A stretch of 64,000 nt of DNA. Source: Mansonella perstans. Its lineage: Eukaryota > Nematoda > Chromadorea > Rhabditida > Onchocercidae. The position numbers were made by a program, and so were the translations under genes. How positions within the stretch are numbered: position 1 is the stretch's first letter; every line of letters begins with the position of its first letter. The stretch lies in assembly GCA_037074765.1 (NCBI GenBank), contig JBAMDO010000174.1, positions 58,665 through 122,664 of the forward strand, read 5' to 3'. The notes beneath the pieces were generated by a model, which did no database searches, was not told the DNA's origin, and saw only the letters and a list, made by a program, of their open reading frames with translations. This document shows positions 24,041 through 38,300 of the stretch, piece after piece.

Positions 24041-25323
24041 ATGAAATCAGCGCCAAAGATAACACACGTTATTTTCGATTTCGATGGCTTATTGGTTGAT
24101 ACTGAAATAGTATTCTCGAAAGTAAATCAGTGTTTATTGTCGAAGTATGATAAGGAATTCACTTCGGATTTGAGACGTTTGGTGACGGGAATGCCAAAAA
24201 AAGCCGCTGTGACACGCATACTTGAACATGTTTGTTTATTTTTTTTATTCTTTAGTTATTGCAGTGCAATATCCTCAAGAATTCGAGCATATCAGAGGTC
24301 AGATCTTTAGATAATTCTCTTGGCTGATTGTTACGAAGTAATTTTATAAGAATTATCGGTTTAAAAGTTTGTTCATATGTCTCATAATTAAGTTTCCAGG
24401 AAAAATTGTCTGAAGAAGTTGACGTGGATGAATACTGTGAAAGATATGACGAAATGGCCGAGGAATTGTTACCAAAATGTTCAATAATGCCTGGTGTGTT
24501 GAAGCTTTTACGGCATTTAAAAGCTCATGATATACCTATGGCTATATGTACTGGTTCGACTAGAAAGGAATTTGAGCTGAAAACCAAGCATCATAAGGAA
24601 CTACTTGATTTGATATCTTTGAGAGTAAGTTTTTTCGTCAATAATTCCATTTACCGCTTTATGCCAGATGGTAAGAAATAGTGTATTTTTTCGTACAGTA
24701 CATTATGATATACTTGGATGGGAATAGGAAAGTTTTCTTTCTGTATCCTGGACGACAACAAAAAGAGCAGTGCTAAAAAGTGAGAACCAATTGAACTGGG
24801 AACTCATTATATGCATACTTACAATTTGAACTCGGTCTAATTTTTTTACTAATTTTTTGACAATTCATGCAAAGAATAAAAGGTAGCCCTAAATTTATTT
24901 TCATTTCAAAGGACAGTTACTTTTAAAATAAGTATTTTCAGACCAAAGAAAATAAGATATCGAAATTTCATTGCTAAAACAATCAAATTCAAAGGGAAGA
25001 AATGATCAATTTCTTTTCAGGTTTTATCGGGTGATGATCCTGCTGTGAAACGAGGGAAGCCAGCTCCAGATCCCTTTTTGGTAACAATGGATAGATTCAA
25101 AGAGAAACCTGAGAAAGCTGAAAATGTCCTCGTTTTTGAAGATGCAACTAATGGAGTATATGCAGCAGTAGCAGCTGGTATGCATGTTGTTATGGTACCA
25201 GATTTAACTTACATGAACGTTCCAGATGAGCTGCAAAGCAAAATAAGTCTAATGCTTGGAAGTTTAAATGATTTCAAACCAGAAAGCTTTGGATTGCCTG
25301 CATACGACAAAGATAATAATTAA
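24041..25323 (+). CDS. HAD-superfamily phosphatase 2, pseudouridine-5-phosphatase-like (238 aa)
   Basis: Exons 24041-24229, 24400-24624 and 25021-25323. Motif I is FDFDGLLVDTE, motif II ICTGST, motif III KRGKPAPDPF and motif IV VFEDATNGVYAA. Exon 2 has the same length (225 bp) and all introns the same phase as in the upstream paralogue, so the two arose by tandem duplication. I chose the ATG at 24041 because an acceptor-like ttcag ends just before it; the frame is open further upstream, but that stretch would be intronic or leader. Confidence 0.92.
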
Positions 25324-26312
25324 TAAATAAATTATTTGCTTTTTTCATCAATTTTTTTTCGAATTTCATAAAATGCTTGTATTTTAACTGTGCTTATTAT
25401 GTCGCACTTTTCTAGAATTTTGTGAGAAGATAAAAATTTTTCAAAAGATATAAATTTTTCACGCACAGTAAAAGCGCAAAACTGTCAAAACTGTTTTCAT
25501 TTATTTGTACCATTTATATAGATTTTTGGAATTGCTAAATTTTCATTTAGCTTACCAAACAAGTCTTTCGGGAAATAACAAATAAATTGATTTCTTATTT
25601 ATTGTATTAATAGCTGTGTATCTACGATAGTAATTTTATGTTAACTGTTCAGTCATTGATAAAGCTGATATTCCCGTTTCTTTTTCATTAATTTAATATC
25701 GTTAACACGATCACTCATACTGATCACTCATTTAAAGCATGTTTTATTAATATAAGTGTTTTCCATGATACTTTTAAATTAACATTGCCTTTTTAATTAA
25801 TAGTTTTTCATTTTAATTAACATAGCCTACATTTTTCTATTTTCTAGTAGTTAGTTTTTGATGATTAACAGTGCAGGAGTAATTGTAGTGAAAAGAGAAG
25901 ATCTAACTTTATTTTAGAAGTTTAGGATCTAATTGAAGTGCTGCTAGTGCTAAGTGCTAAGTTCACATTATGTTCAATTTTGCGGTGGTAAATATTCACC
26001 GATGTTATATCCTAGGAATTTTTTCACATATTTCTCTTACCTAGCAATTGTAGTTGTAATTTAAATTTTTTAAAATGTAATTTGTGATGGAATTGAACAA
26101 TTAGTTTATATGTTAAAAAGAAATATATTTGATTAAAATTAATTTCATTTAAAATTTTGTCCTTTTTCAGCTTGAAATGTTTAGTAAGTGTCTACTTATG
26201 CCTTCCAGCGATAGTTAAAAGCGGTGAAATAATTGCAATCAGGTTAATGTTTGGCAAAAGTCAATCAGCAATCATCAAATCAAAATTCTTCGTATAACTT
26301 TATGAGAACGCT
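25324..26312. other. Intergenic, no gene seen
   Basis: AT-rich spacer between HAD gene 2 and the ADAT2-like gene. There is an acceptor-like tttttcag at about 26163-26170, upstream of the next ATG. Confidence 0.55.
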
Positions 26313-26891
26313 ATGGATATTGCAGTGATGACATTGAATGAGGAATTAAACGAGGAAGAAATTCATTTCCTAAATCGAGCTTTTGAAATAGCAATAGATG
26401 CGGTCAATCATAATGAAGTTCCAGTGGGTTGTGTTTTTGTTTATCAAGGTCAAGAAGTGGGTTTTGGGCGAAATGATGTGAATCGTACAAAGAATCCAAT
26501 TTGTCATGCTGAAATGGTTGCGCTTGAAATGATGAAACAATGGTGCATGAATAATAAACGTAAATTAGAGGATGTAATACGTTATACAACTTTATACGTA
26601 ACACTTGAACCATGTATTATGTGTGCATCTGCTTTGTATCATTTACGCTTAAAAAGGATCTTGTATGGTGCAGCAAATGAACGTTTTGGTGGTTTACTTA
26701 GTGTTGGAACAAAAGAAAAGTATGGAGCTGAACATTTCATTGAAATTAAGCCAAATCTTTGTGTTGATCGAGCTGTTAAATTGTTGAAGGAATTTTATGA
26801 AAAGCAGAATCCATTTTGTCCAGAAGAAAAACGAAAAATAAAGAAATCAAAAAAATCAGAAATTAATAATGATAATTCTAATGATACTTGA
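26313..26891 (+). CDS. tRNA-specific adenosine deaminase, ADAT2-like (192 aa)
   Basis: One exon without introns. The cytidine-deaminase-type zinc site is complete: HAE within NPICHAEMVAL supplies the histidine and the catalytic glutamate, and PCIMC within TLEPCIMCASAL supplies the two cysteines. The family member ADAT2 is the catalytic subunit that works with ADAT3 to convert adenosine to inosine at the wobble position of tRNA. Length and the downstream region (RLKRILYGAANERFGG) fit ADAT2. The C-terminus is lysine-rich (KRKIKKSKKSE), as expected for tRNA contact or nuclear import. It is on the same strand as its neighbours; the 1-kb gaps make an operon possible but unproven. Confidence 0.93.
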   Translation: MDIAVMTLNEELNEEEIHFLNRAFEIAIDAVNHNEVPVGCVFVYQGQEVGFGRNDVNRTKNPICHAEMVALEMMKQWCMNNKRKLEDVIRYTTLYVTLEPCIMCASALYHLRLKRILYGAANERFGGLLSVGTKEKYGAEHFIEIKPNLCVDRAVKLLKEFYEKQNPFCPEEKRKIKKSKKSEINNDNSNDT

Positions 26892-28328
26892 TATTTGCTA
26901 AATGTTTGATTTTTTTCTTTTTTTCACATTATTTCATTCTTTAAGTTAGTGTATAATAGAGATCTAATTGAATCAGACTTCTCTTCATTTCAAAAATTTT
27001 AAAATATTCATTGTCACATTGTTCAAAGTTTCAAAATATTCACTTATTTTTCCATGTTAGCATTACTTTGTAATTTCTAGTCTTATTTTGATAACATTTA
27101 TAGTTATCAAGATGATTCTATTTCGATTTTGATAGCATTTCAACTGATCTAATCGATATTTCAATCATTTCAATCGATCATGTTGATCTGCATTGCTTTC
27201 CATTTAGGTTTTTCCAAGTTCTCCGATTTTAAAATTAGCAAATTTTTTATAATGCTTAACTTCTATTATTACTACTTATATTTGCTATTGATTAGCTAAA
27301 TGATAAGATCTGTAAATATAGTAATTATAGTTGATTGATTAGTCAATATTATTTTTATTGTGAATGCAACTTGTACTACTTATTTGTTAATTTGTTTCTG
27401 TGAAATTGATTTTTTATCATTACAATTGTTATGTTTTGTTATCACTTCATGTATTACAATTTTTGAAACTGTCCATAAATACTGATTAGTCTTTTATTGA
27501 TAAAAATTAAAAAAAGTGAAATTATCATTTTAAAAAAACATACTGATAAAGTAAGATGAAGAAATGTTTCGAAAAATTTATTGAAATTGGTGGTTGAACC
27601 ACAGTATTATTATTCATCATAACACCGTCATTATGATGCATTTTTCCATTTTGTTCAACTTTAATCAAAAAGTAACATTTGACTGTGTGTTATCGATTTT
27701 GTTATCAGTACGTACGTCATTTTAGAAAACATTGTAACGTTGTGCATAATTAGTTAGAACATTATCATTTTGAAAATTTGAAAATCTTATCAAAATTGAT
27801 CTTTAAAATACTCTGTTGCTCTTAAGAATATAATTTTTGTTTCAATCGATTTTCAAGTAATCATTATTGATAATTACAATAATTTCACAAACGACATATC
27901 TAATCGATATATAAGTTAATAGCTTCTTATTCGTAATTAATTTTTTGCTAGTACAGATAAGGAATTGAAACTATCTTACTTAGCTTCTTATTCTGTTGTA
28001 TGAACACTAATTTCTAATTGATATCAGTTAATTATTGATAGTTTTTTAATATCTGTTCATACAAACTGATATTATTATTTATAATTTGGAGTTTTTCCAT
28101 TATTGATTTTGTTCAATTTATTGATTTATTCAAATTTCATTTCAATCATGAATTCAAGCATTCTGCGTTTTATTATATCAATAGATTTTTTTTTCTACTC
28201 TTAAATGAAAAATTTATTAATTAAGTTTCGTCGTAATGACATTTCTTCGATAATTTTCTCAAAAGAATTGTTTCCTATTGTTAATATCAACATTATTTTT
28301 TAGATTTTGATAATAATCAAATATCAAG
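26892..28328. other. Intergenic, no gene seen
   Basis: Very AT-rich. It contains short repeats of tcgat/atttcaatc near 27120-27180. An acceptor-like tttttag ends at about 28304 before the Rabex-5 start. Confidence 0.55.
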
Positions 28329-31300
28329 ATGGAGAGTACCGAAACAGGAAATGGAACTCAAAAACTGCAGGATTCTTCGTCATCCGATAAACGATTCAGA
28401 GTACAAATCACGGAAGGAGATCTGGTATGCTTTTATAGTTTTTAATTTTAAATTACTTTTTTTTTTTAATTTCTTGATCTTTATAAAAGTGAAATTTAAT
28501 CTTTAGAAATAATTCGAACTAGATAGCTCAATGTTATAGTAGAATTATTAATGGGAATCATCTATAAATGTAAATTTCCAATAAAGCAGATTGATCAAAT
28601 TTTTTTTTGCGGCTAAAAAGTTAAAAAGTTATTGGGATGAAAGCAGAGTGTTTATTTACATAAAATCTTATTTTCAAGTTATTTTATCATCGCTCTACAA
28701 TATGATATGTTAGAAGTAATGCTATATCAAAAATCTTTTACTTCTACAAATTAAACATATTTTTGATTAAAGATAATTTAAAGATAATTAAAAATAGTTT
28801 TTGTAACAGCAACTTTTTTTGTTCATTAAGAATGTGGTAATAGTTAAGTGTTTTTTATCGGCCAATCAAAGTTTACATGCAGCGAGTAAAGTGAGAAATT
28901 CTAGAATGTTGACATTTTCCATTAACTATGATATTGTTACATTTGGTAAAATGTAAAAAGCCTATGACAGTCAGTTTTTGCAGCTTTGTGTGAATCATTG
29001 TGGTTTCTACGGTACACCACAATGGAAAGGAAGATGCTCGAAATGCTGGCAAGCTTATCAAATGGAGGAAAAAAAAACGCAGTACTATACCAGAAATAGG
29101 TTTCTACTGATTTTCTTTTCTAGAAAATTTTGCTTTCTTTTGATTATCACTTCTTTTATGACAATTAATAATTATGACACAAGCGTTAAAAAAGTTTCAA
29201 AAATGTTCATTTTATGTATATTTCGAAAAAAAAAACTCCAAACAATATATGGCATAATAAATATCGGTATGAATGGAATATTTTTAATAAAGTAAGAGAA
29301 AATTTTATCTGAGTTAAGAGCAGAGATTAATTTTTAATCATTTTGGTGTTCATAATTTTGTCTGTACATCTAAGTTTTACAAGCATATTCATTTACTCTA
29401 ACATGATGCATTAGGTTTTATAAAACATTCGCTACTAAATACGGAGGATGTTGCTTCGTGTACTCTTTAAACAAGGGAAATTTTTTAATGTCTATCTGAT
29501 TTACTGCTGTTTTAATTGGATTTACTTACCATCACAATAAGTGGACTTTTCGAAATGTATAAGATTTCAGAGAAATATCATTTTTTATATTTTAGCATAT
29601 ATGATTATTGAGCAAAGCTATCAACTTTGTTAAAGAGTTGAAATTTTATGCTTACGAAGCATTGAACCGGAAATACTTAAAACTTATTGTAAAAATCTTT
29701 TTTGTTGTCCGAATTTTCTGCAAGTTAAGTTTTTGGTTTTTTTTATTTATAGGGAACTTTTAAGTTTCGAGAAATTTGAAGGACGGCGGTCGAAACTATC
29801 AACTGAAGGTCGTTCGCTTACATTAAAAGCGATTCTTCGAAAATCACCATCAGTAACTGCAAATTCTTCACAGGGTTTGTTTTTTCTTACATGTAATATT
29901 ATAATCTTGCAAAAAAATAGGTTTTTTTTTTTTTTTCTTGAAAATGTTTCATTTCAGAGACAGTATTTACGCCAGCTTCGTCACAGTCTGCACTGCCATC
30001 TCCTGTTACACCAACATGGTATCTCTTCTTTTCAATGGGAATTTTGAATATGTTTAGATTTTCTCTTCATTTTGTTTATGTTTTGCTTGTTTTCCTAAAT
30101 TTTATTCTTCAGAATAAAGTTTCCGAATAACTTAATATTTGTAACATTTCTTTAGTAATGCCAAAAAATATTAAAAGCTGCATAATAAAAGGAGAATTTT
30201 CCAGATCAAAAGACAGTAACATTCAGATTTCCCGTGGTTTTCTTCGATCTTACTCAGGAAATGACAGGCTTTATCACAGTTCTAATTTTATATATCTTAA
30301 TAATCAATTTCCAGGCATCGTCTTAGTGACGAAAGTAGTTCTGCTCATGATCGATTTCACGAGTTTCTTCAAAATAATCTTCCTAGTGCAGCTGCTCATG
30401 AGATAGCTCAGCAAACACAGCACGCTGTTGATAAAATTCTGGAAGTTAGTTCGGATATTGCTATGCCTTACTCAATGTAAAATGGAATAAGAGGAATATA
30501 TGGCAGAAATTTTTGAAATGACAAAATTTAAAGATATTTTGCATTTGTGCCATTTTACTATGTGTTTGAAATTGAGTAACTGATTTCCATTACAGCAACA
30601 GAACATTAGTATGGATGATTTGTCAGGCATGGTGCAGCATTTCTATCAGGTGCTTGCAGATAAAATGCGTCACAACTCTATTATGAATGGTAGTTGTTTT
30701 GTTTTTGAAAAAAAAACAACAACAAGTTGGTTTTGGAAATGTTAACATAAAGCTTAGATAACATAAATCATAAATTGCTATATATTTTATGAAGCAATTC
30801 AGATATTAGCATATATGTTTCATTTAATTTCCAGATTCAATGATTAATGTAAGTGTTGAGGAGATTATGGCAGAAGTAGAACAATATATATGTGTGCGAG
30901 CTTATAGCACATTATTCTGTGCTAGGCATGTCCTTTTTGTCCTTTCTGTCTTTTTGCTGAAAATATCTATGCTTAAAGCTTACATTATTTGTTGTTTTAA
31001 CGAATATGAGGACTAATTTTTTTAATTACATAAAGTTAGAAACTTTAGATTTTTTTCTCGTAATCTCGCTTACAACTTCTTAAATTTCTAAATTAGAATC
31101 TTTTTTGTAGAGCTGATGAAGAAACTGCAGATCTGTCATTGCAAGATAGAATACGGTCCTTAAATTGGGTTACAGCAGGTTTTTTGGAAACCAATCTTGA
31201 TTTTAGTGAAGAATCGGTAAATTACATCATTTTAACTGACAAATTTACATCATTTTAACTGACAAAATTACATCATTTTAACTGACTTTTCGTTGATTAA

Positions 31301-32982
31301 AAAGTTTGCTGCTTAAAGTATTTTAATTAATAGGTTCGTGATAAATTAGATGAAGCAATAACTGAGATTATTGATATGAATAGCCATCGAGGAGCAGCGG
31401 AGAAGTTGCAGTGTTTGGTTCGTTGTTCGAAAATGATCTTCGAAGCGCTGAAAGAAAGCCGCTCAGGCATGTTTTAATGTTATTGATCTGTGCCAGTGTT
31501 CTGGAAACTTTTATTTTTGTAACATAGCAGTCATTTTTGATTAAAGGTAGCAATTATGCTAAGGTATATTTTTAAATATCTACATTACTGTTAAAATATT
31601 TAGTAGAGGAATTGTAATGGAAAAACTGGGTCACTTGTTATTAGCAAAATAGATCGAGATCTCCAGTTCTTACAAAACCAGTTTCATAACTTTCGTTTGG
31701 AACAGTCATTTCTTCGTATAGCTCAGATATACTTAGATTCATTTCTTCAGTAAGATTACAAATTTTCTTTTAGGTGCTCCAGCTGGTGCTGATGAATATT
31801 TGCCAGTACTGATTTTTGTAATTCTGAAAGGCAATCCACCACTTATTCAGTCAAATGTCAAATTTGTCAGTCGATTTGCTCTACCTGCTAGAGTTTTGAG
31901 CGGCGAGTCAGGTTTTTTGTTTTCTTCATTCTTAATGTTATTGTAAAAAATGTTAAAAATTGCACAGGGATTGTTTTTTATTTTATGAATTAATTTGCTA
32001 TAAGATAAGCATACTGATTTAATATTTGCTATCAGGAAATTTATTTGTTTTGTAAAATAGATGAGTTCATAAGTTTTATAATTCTGTCAATGATTTTCAC
32101 AATATCCGATGTTTCGAATTTTTGATTTTAAGGTTATTATTTTACAAATGTCAGTTGCGCTCTACAATTTGTGCAAAACATGAATGCGGAAAGCTTAAAA
32201 ATGCCAAGCGAAGAGTTTGAGGCGTACACTTCAGGACATCAAGTACCTCCACTAAACGCAATGAATATGGGATGTAAACAGGTACTTCACACTTTTATAT
32301 TTGATCAGGAATAAGCTTTACATTCTAATTGATGAAAATTTTTTCAGTATCTTATTTATTGTGTTAAAATTTTGAAATTTCTTAATATTGTTCTATTTTA
32401 TTATTAACCTTTAATGTAATCGTTGTTAATCTGCTAATCTAAAAAAGTAGTCTGTTCGATTTATTTCGCTAATTATATTACATAAGTGAATTTGTTCAGG
32501 CTATTCGAACTATGGAAAATTCTTTGGTACAAGTACGACAACTACTAGAGACGCAGAAGAATTTAAAAGAACGTATAAACGAGCTTGAGTTGCGTGTGAA
32601 AAGGTAGTACTACTAAAATTTCTCAAATTTTCTCGCAAGTACGATAATATTTGAAAATTTCAAATTTCGTCTTTTGCATCTGCGATTAAATTTTAACAAG
32701 ATGTTCTTACATTGTAGGGAAACAGATGAAATATCGGCAGAAGTAAATGAAATTCTCAACGCATATCCATCAGAAGAACTGAAGCATTTAACTGAACAGG
32801 TTATGATTAAAGAAGCAGAACTCTTTGAATCCCTTTCAGTGTCATCGTCGTTTTCGCCTAACACTTCATTGTCCTCTCGAGAGATAGACTTTATTGGTGG
32901 CAACAGTACAGGTACTGAAGACTGTAATGATTATGAAACAGATTTTTCTACATCTGGATCATCATCCGTTCAGAATCTATAG
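28329..32982 (+). CDS. rabx-5: Rabex-5 (RABGEF1) homologue, Rab5 exchange factor (about 534 aa)
   Basis: Thirteen exons: 28329-28424, 28984-29099, 29753-29874, 29958-30018, 30315-30444, 30596-30689, 30835-30925, 31111-31216, 31334-31466, 31774-31911, 32133-32281, 32500-32603, 32718-32982. The A20-type zinc finger (about 34-57) is CVNHC ... CSKC. The VPS9 domain (about 225-385) includes ADEYLPVLIFVILKGNPP and GYYFTN, which hold the Asp and Tyr known to be needed for exchange in this family. A coiled-coil-like segment (LVQVRQLLETQKNLKERINE) follows, then a Ser-rich tail. The protein would activate Rab5 on early endosomes and bind ubiquitin. Introns 7 and 9 appear to use GC donors (GCATGT). Confidence 0.93.
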
Positions 32983-35375
32983 TTATATTCCGAAGTAAGA
33001 CTGAGAGGGAACAAAAAAAGTGCTAACTGTGATAATAATCGGTGACAATTATCGTATTTTGCATTTCAAAATACTGGTGTGCTTTTACGGGTCAATTGCA
33101 ATTGTAAAATCCTAATATGCATTAAATCAGATTTGAAATTAAATGAATTTCTTGCCTGCAATTGAAGTGTTTTCAAGTAATTATTTACTTTTACATTGAT
33201 ATGCTCCTCTGAAAAATTTTTTGCAATTCTGACATTTTTTTAAAATTTTCACTTCAACAACAGCAATAATACGATTGATTTAATAAGAAATATATCATTC
33301 AGTGACATGTTGAATAAAATGATTCAGCTTTTACATGGGTTAGCATCTGTAGGCAATTTCTGATATCAATGGTGATTTCAATTTGTTCGACTGTTGATTT
33401 TGTTACCTTCACTGGACAAAATTTTGTAGCAATGATTTTTCGCTTTTGCAAATTTGAATTTTTTTTGCGTCTACAATATGTTGAAACTTTCTTGGGTTAA
33501 ACTTAAAAGAATATTCAAACCTTCAGTTAAATTTCATGCATCAAAGTTTCAAAATTAGAAATTTAACTAAACGAGAGGTGCCAGTCGGTGACAAGCGAAT
33601 ATTTTAAAGTTGGCAACGAGTGAAAGGTAACGAGTAGGATGGGTTTAATTCATGATTGATTGTGAAGCTGGTTGTGGTTTTTTTCTAATGTATCTGCCAG
33701 AATCGATTTATCGGCTAAAGTCAGTATTTCAATTTCAGCACTTTTCGTAAGCATAAGTTTCAGTTGAGTGCCCCTCAGAAATTACCCGTTTCAAAATATT
33801 TTAATTCATTTTTTGAAAAGTATTACAAACAATGTTTTAAATCTAAATGCTTCAACTAATATGATTTTCTCATTACCCTTGAAATGTGCATAAAACATTT
33901 TTCATTAAATGAAAATTCTGAGTTCTATTTTTTTAAACTGTAAGATGCCTTAGGAATTCAATTTTTTTTTTTAGTTCGTTATTTCGACATGCTCAACTGA
34001 GTAATTAATTTCGACTTGTCCATTAACTCCTCCCAGTCATTGCGGATATTTCTTCCAGGAGTTTTACCATGAGATTTCTGACAGGATTGAAAAAAATGCT
34101 AAATTAAGTAAAACACAAAGACTATTCAGGTAGATATAATGGAATAAACATCTAATTTCGATTCCTAAATTTCGTTTTCAATTTAAGATTTTAAAATACA
34201 GAAATTTTCATTGCAATGCAAAGATCACTTCTGTGCATCTGAGATTCTAGTTAAAATTATTTTGTTAAATTTGATTGTAAATAATAAATGCTATTTAAAA
34301 GAATAAGATGAAATTGTAATTTACAGTGACAATGCATGGTGATTTCAAAAAAAAAGAGAAAATGCTTTTGTGGGAATTATCCGGTACTAAGACACAGCTA
34401 GTTCTTATCTTATCTATGATAGGCGAAAGAATAAAGCACTGATGAAAAATACGCCGCTAACTACACACACTACTTGCAATCAAATATTTGCAAAATGATT
34501 TGAATGGGAAGTACAGGATAAATTGAAATTCAGGGCAACTTTTCTTCAGAAATAAACGACGAAGAAATAATATCCTGAATTCCTACATTCGATTTATCAT
34601 CCTGAATTTCTACACTCAATTTATCTACCTAAATTTCTACATTCGAAATGGTCATAATAATTAAAACAAATCAAATTGAAAAATATTTGGAAATTTTTCT
34701 TTCTCTTTCAACATCTAATTTCGAATTCTGCTGAATTTAGACAACAATGAGTGTGGCATAATTTCAGTGCATATATCATTATCATTATCATTATAAGTTT
34801 TATTGTATTGATTTGTTTATCAATGTTAAGATTTGCATCAATCATAAAGTGATGACTTTTTTATATTATCACAACACTCTAATTCGTAACTGCTGTTTTT
34901 AATTAATAACTTGGAAGAAATTAATATAATTTAGGATGATCCATTAGTTTGTCAAACAGGATTTAATAAGAAAAAATTAAAATCATACAACAAACAATTT
35001 TACAGTTATAAAACTAAAAATAGATGTCCTAGAATGTTAACATTAATTAATATTTCCAACTCCGATTAATACATCCTATTCATATTAACAATTTTATATA
35101 CTATTTATAAACAATTTTACAATCTAACAAATACTTACAAATACTAACTAACATTGACAATAAGTAATTTCAAACTCTTTTTTTTTCGTTTCATGAAAAT
35201 TGCTTTTCTCTTTTGAATTTTAGAATAATCTAAGAAATGATTCACACCTTTCTCCTTCCCTTTCCTAAGCCTTGAAATTATTATAAAATAAACGCCCGAA
35301 AGAGCAAAAAGAATACTTATTTTTTTGTTTTGTCTTCTATCTAAATTAAATATAATTAAGTGAATGAATTAATTA
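32983..35375. other. Intergenic between convergent genes, no gene seen
   Basis: About 2.4 kb of AT-rich DNA between the 3-prime ends of the Rabex-5 and CD36-like genes. A small tandem element (tcctgaattcctacattcgat, repeated with changes) lies at about 34571-34650. Confidence 0.6.
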
Positions 35376-38300
35376 TCAGATTTGAACGAAAACATTTCTT
35401 GAATTATCAGGTAACGGCTGCACTTGCACTCTTATTTTGTTCGAATTCTTCCCCAATAATTTACTGATTGATTTTCTCTGAAATTGATTATCAAATTTAT
35501 AGTAATTGCAAATGAAAAAATAAAAGTAAAGTTTTTCGTTTAAATTTTCAGTTGTGTTAAGATTATGAAGAGATGCTGAAATTGTTAACATATTTTATAA
35601 GCAAATGGATTCTTTTTGAATAGATAATAAACTTTGCTAAAATATCATTCCTTATCATTTGGTCTACTTTTTGTCACCACAACTATCACCAGCACCACCA
35701 TACCACCATTACTACTATCAACAGCAATAACAACAGCAGTTTTTTTTCTATTGTTTGATATTGATCAATTAATTAATAATTAGATTATTCATATTTACCT
35801 TATTGATCATTTATCAGTGCTATATATTGATATACTTCAATACTGATTAAAAATTTAAGTTAAAATTAAAGAAATATTATTTGATTGGAAATATTTAAAT
35901 TTAGATTTAACTTATCAAAATTTCCATACAAATGTAAATTATATGAGAAAAAAGAACGGACTTTTACGAGTAATTGAACGAAGATAGTAAGGAAAATAAA
36001 TAAAGCACCAGCAGCAATAGGAATAAAACAGAGAAATACAAATGCTATTTTTATAAACAGAAGCATTTTTCGCAAGAGCGCTAATGAATTATCACCAATT
36101 TCCACTGTTTGATATTCTGCAAATACCGGTACAATCACATTTTGCATCCGTAATAGATCGGCACTAAAAAATTACTTCATTACAATAAGAAACTTACCAT
36201 TTAAATTAGAATGATACAATTATTTAAAGTTGAATAATATAGTAAACTTACTATTTAAAATAAAATACTTTATAAGTGTAGATTGTTTTTAAGGTCAAAG
36301 ATAAGTGAAGTTATCTCGTTGTTTCTAAGTCCTCTAAGAAGTATGAGATTTTAGCGATATTCAAATTATTAAATTTCAATGATCCCGCAATTACCTGCCA
36401 CGGACATTTATATAAGCTAGGAAAGATTCAAATTTCAATTGCTACTTTTTTTTTTCCTATCCTATAGTATGGATTAAATCCTTTAGGAAAGTTAATGAGT
36501 ACATAGGTATGGATGTGTAATAAAAAATTCCTGCAAGAAATGTGTCCTATCTTATTGAAATGAAAACTAAATAAAAACATCTTGAACTCAGTACACTTAA
36601 GTACTTCAACCGATATATCACGTAAGATATACATGCAGGTATCAGACGCACACGTATACGTGTGGAAGAAAAAATTAATTTCGAATATGAATTAGTAGTT
36701 ATTGTATAGCGAACCTGTGAATGATTTCTCGACCTTTCCACATAGCAATGTTAATCTGAGATCGTATATAAGTTCGAAGAAGAGTTCCAGTCTGCTAAAA
36801 TTTTAAATTTGTTTAGTATTTAGGAGACTGTAACCGTTTGTAAAACTTCATATCAACAAGCATAAGTTGGAATTGTTAAACATTAATTTCTCTCTCTCTT
36901 TCTAGGAAAAAAAGTTAACCTATTAAGTTTTTTGTGTTATTTTTTTCTTAAAAAAAAGTGAAATAGCTAATGGAGTTTTTAAAAATTAATTTTAGTAATA
37001 CTGAATTAATCAAACGCATTAACTGGTTCAATTTCAATAATGATACCATCATGTTCTACCGAACTTTCATTGAGACCAACAACTGATTCTTTCACTCTTT
37101 TATCAGCATAGAGAAAATTTGGAAATGAAAATACGATTGGTGGTGTGCCTGAAAATATCAATAGAAATTATGAATAAAAAAACTCAAATTTTTTTTTATA
37201 ACTCACAAAACTGGAATTTTGGAAATCTTCAATGGGTTCAAGTTTCATTTTATTATTGGAGAAAATACAAAAAGGGAGTCTTTGAAAGTTTCTTAAATTG
37301 TCATAATTCAAATTTAAAATAAAAATTGAATTAAAATTTAATCTATCTTTAAGACATTTACTATTGATCATATTGATCAAATTTAATACGCCCTTCACCC
37401 TACCTCCATTTTTAATCCAAAATCCTAGATTTAACCTAGCCAGAAAAAACTTCAACTTTTTCCCTTGAATTTATTTACTGATTGATTCATACCATTATAG
37501 CAATGACTGAGATCCAGAAGTCCTTTTGGAAGACACTTTTCATCTTCCGAAAATAATGTCTTTCCATCACTGTGACAAAATCCTTCATTGCCGGTTACAG
37601 ATGGATCCAACAAATTTTCCTTCACTGTAAACCGATATGCCGGTATATTTTTGTATTCAATTTCCTCCGCAAATGTTAAACGAATTGATCTGAAATAAAT
37701 GACAAATAAAGGTTAAAAAGTAGCAATCATAATCAATTAATACGTAAATTCGTTAATTAGCAGTTTACAGTGTAATTTTCTCTTTTTTTTACATACCGAA
37801 ATATCAAATTAAAAATATGAATATCGAATTCAAATATAAAAGTGAATAACGAAAAATCTTAAATACAAAAAAAAATAATTTTAAAATGGATAATTGAATT
37901 TGAATATAAAAAACGGAAATCGAATGCAGTATAAAAATAATTATATCGAATTAAAATCTAAAAATAAAATGAACAATAGATAAGTGATGATAAATATTTC
38001 AAAATTTCCATTAATTTAAGTTTGCTCCATTTTCCACAAATAGTTCCTTACAAAACGATTTGCTCGGTACATATATATTAAAAGGTTTAAAAAGATTAAT
38101 TGTTTAATTAGTGACAGCGAAAAATTAGCACCGATAGTAATGCACCTGCAAAGATCTGGAACAAATATATAAATTGCATCAGTTTTCTTAATGAATGGTT
38201 TGTATAGTCCACCATCTGTTCCATTAATTTTCCTAAAAATTCAATTCACTATATTTTGAATAAAACTTTTTGAGAAAACATATATAATATGGTCCCCCAA

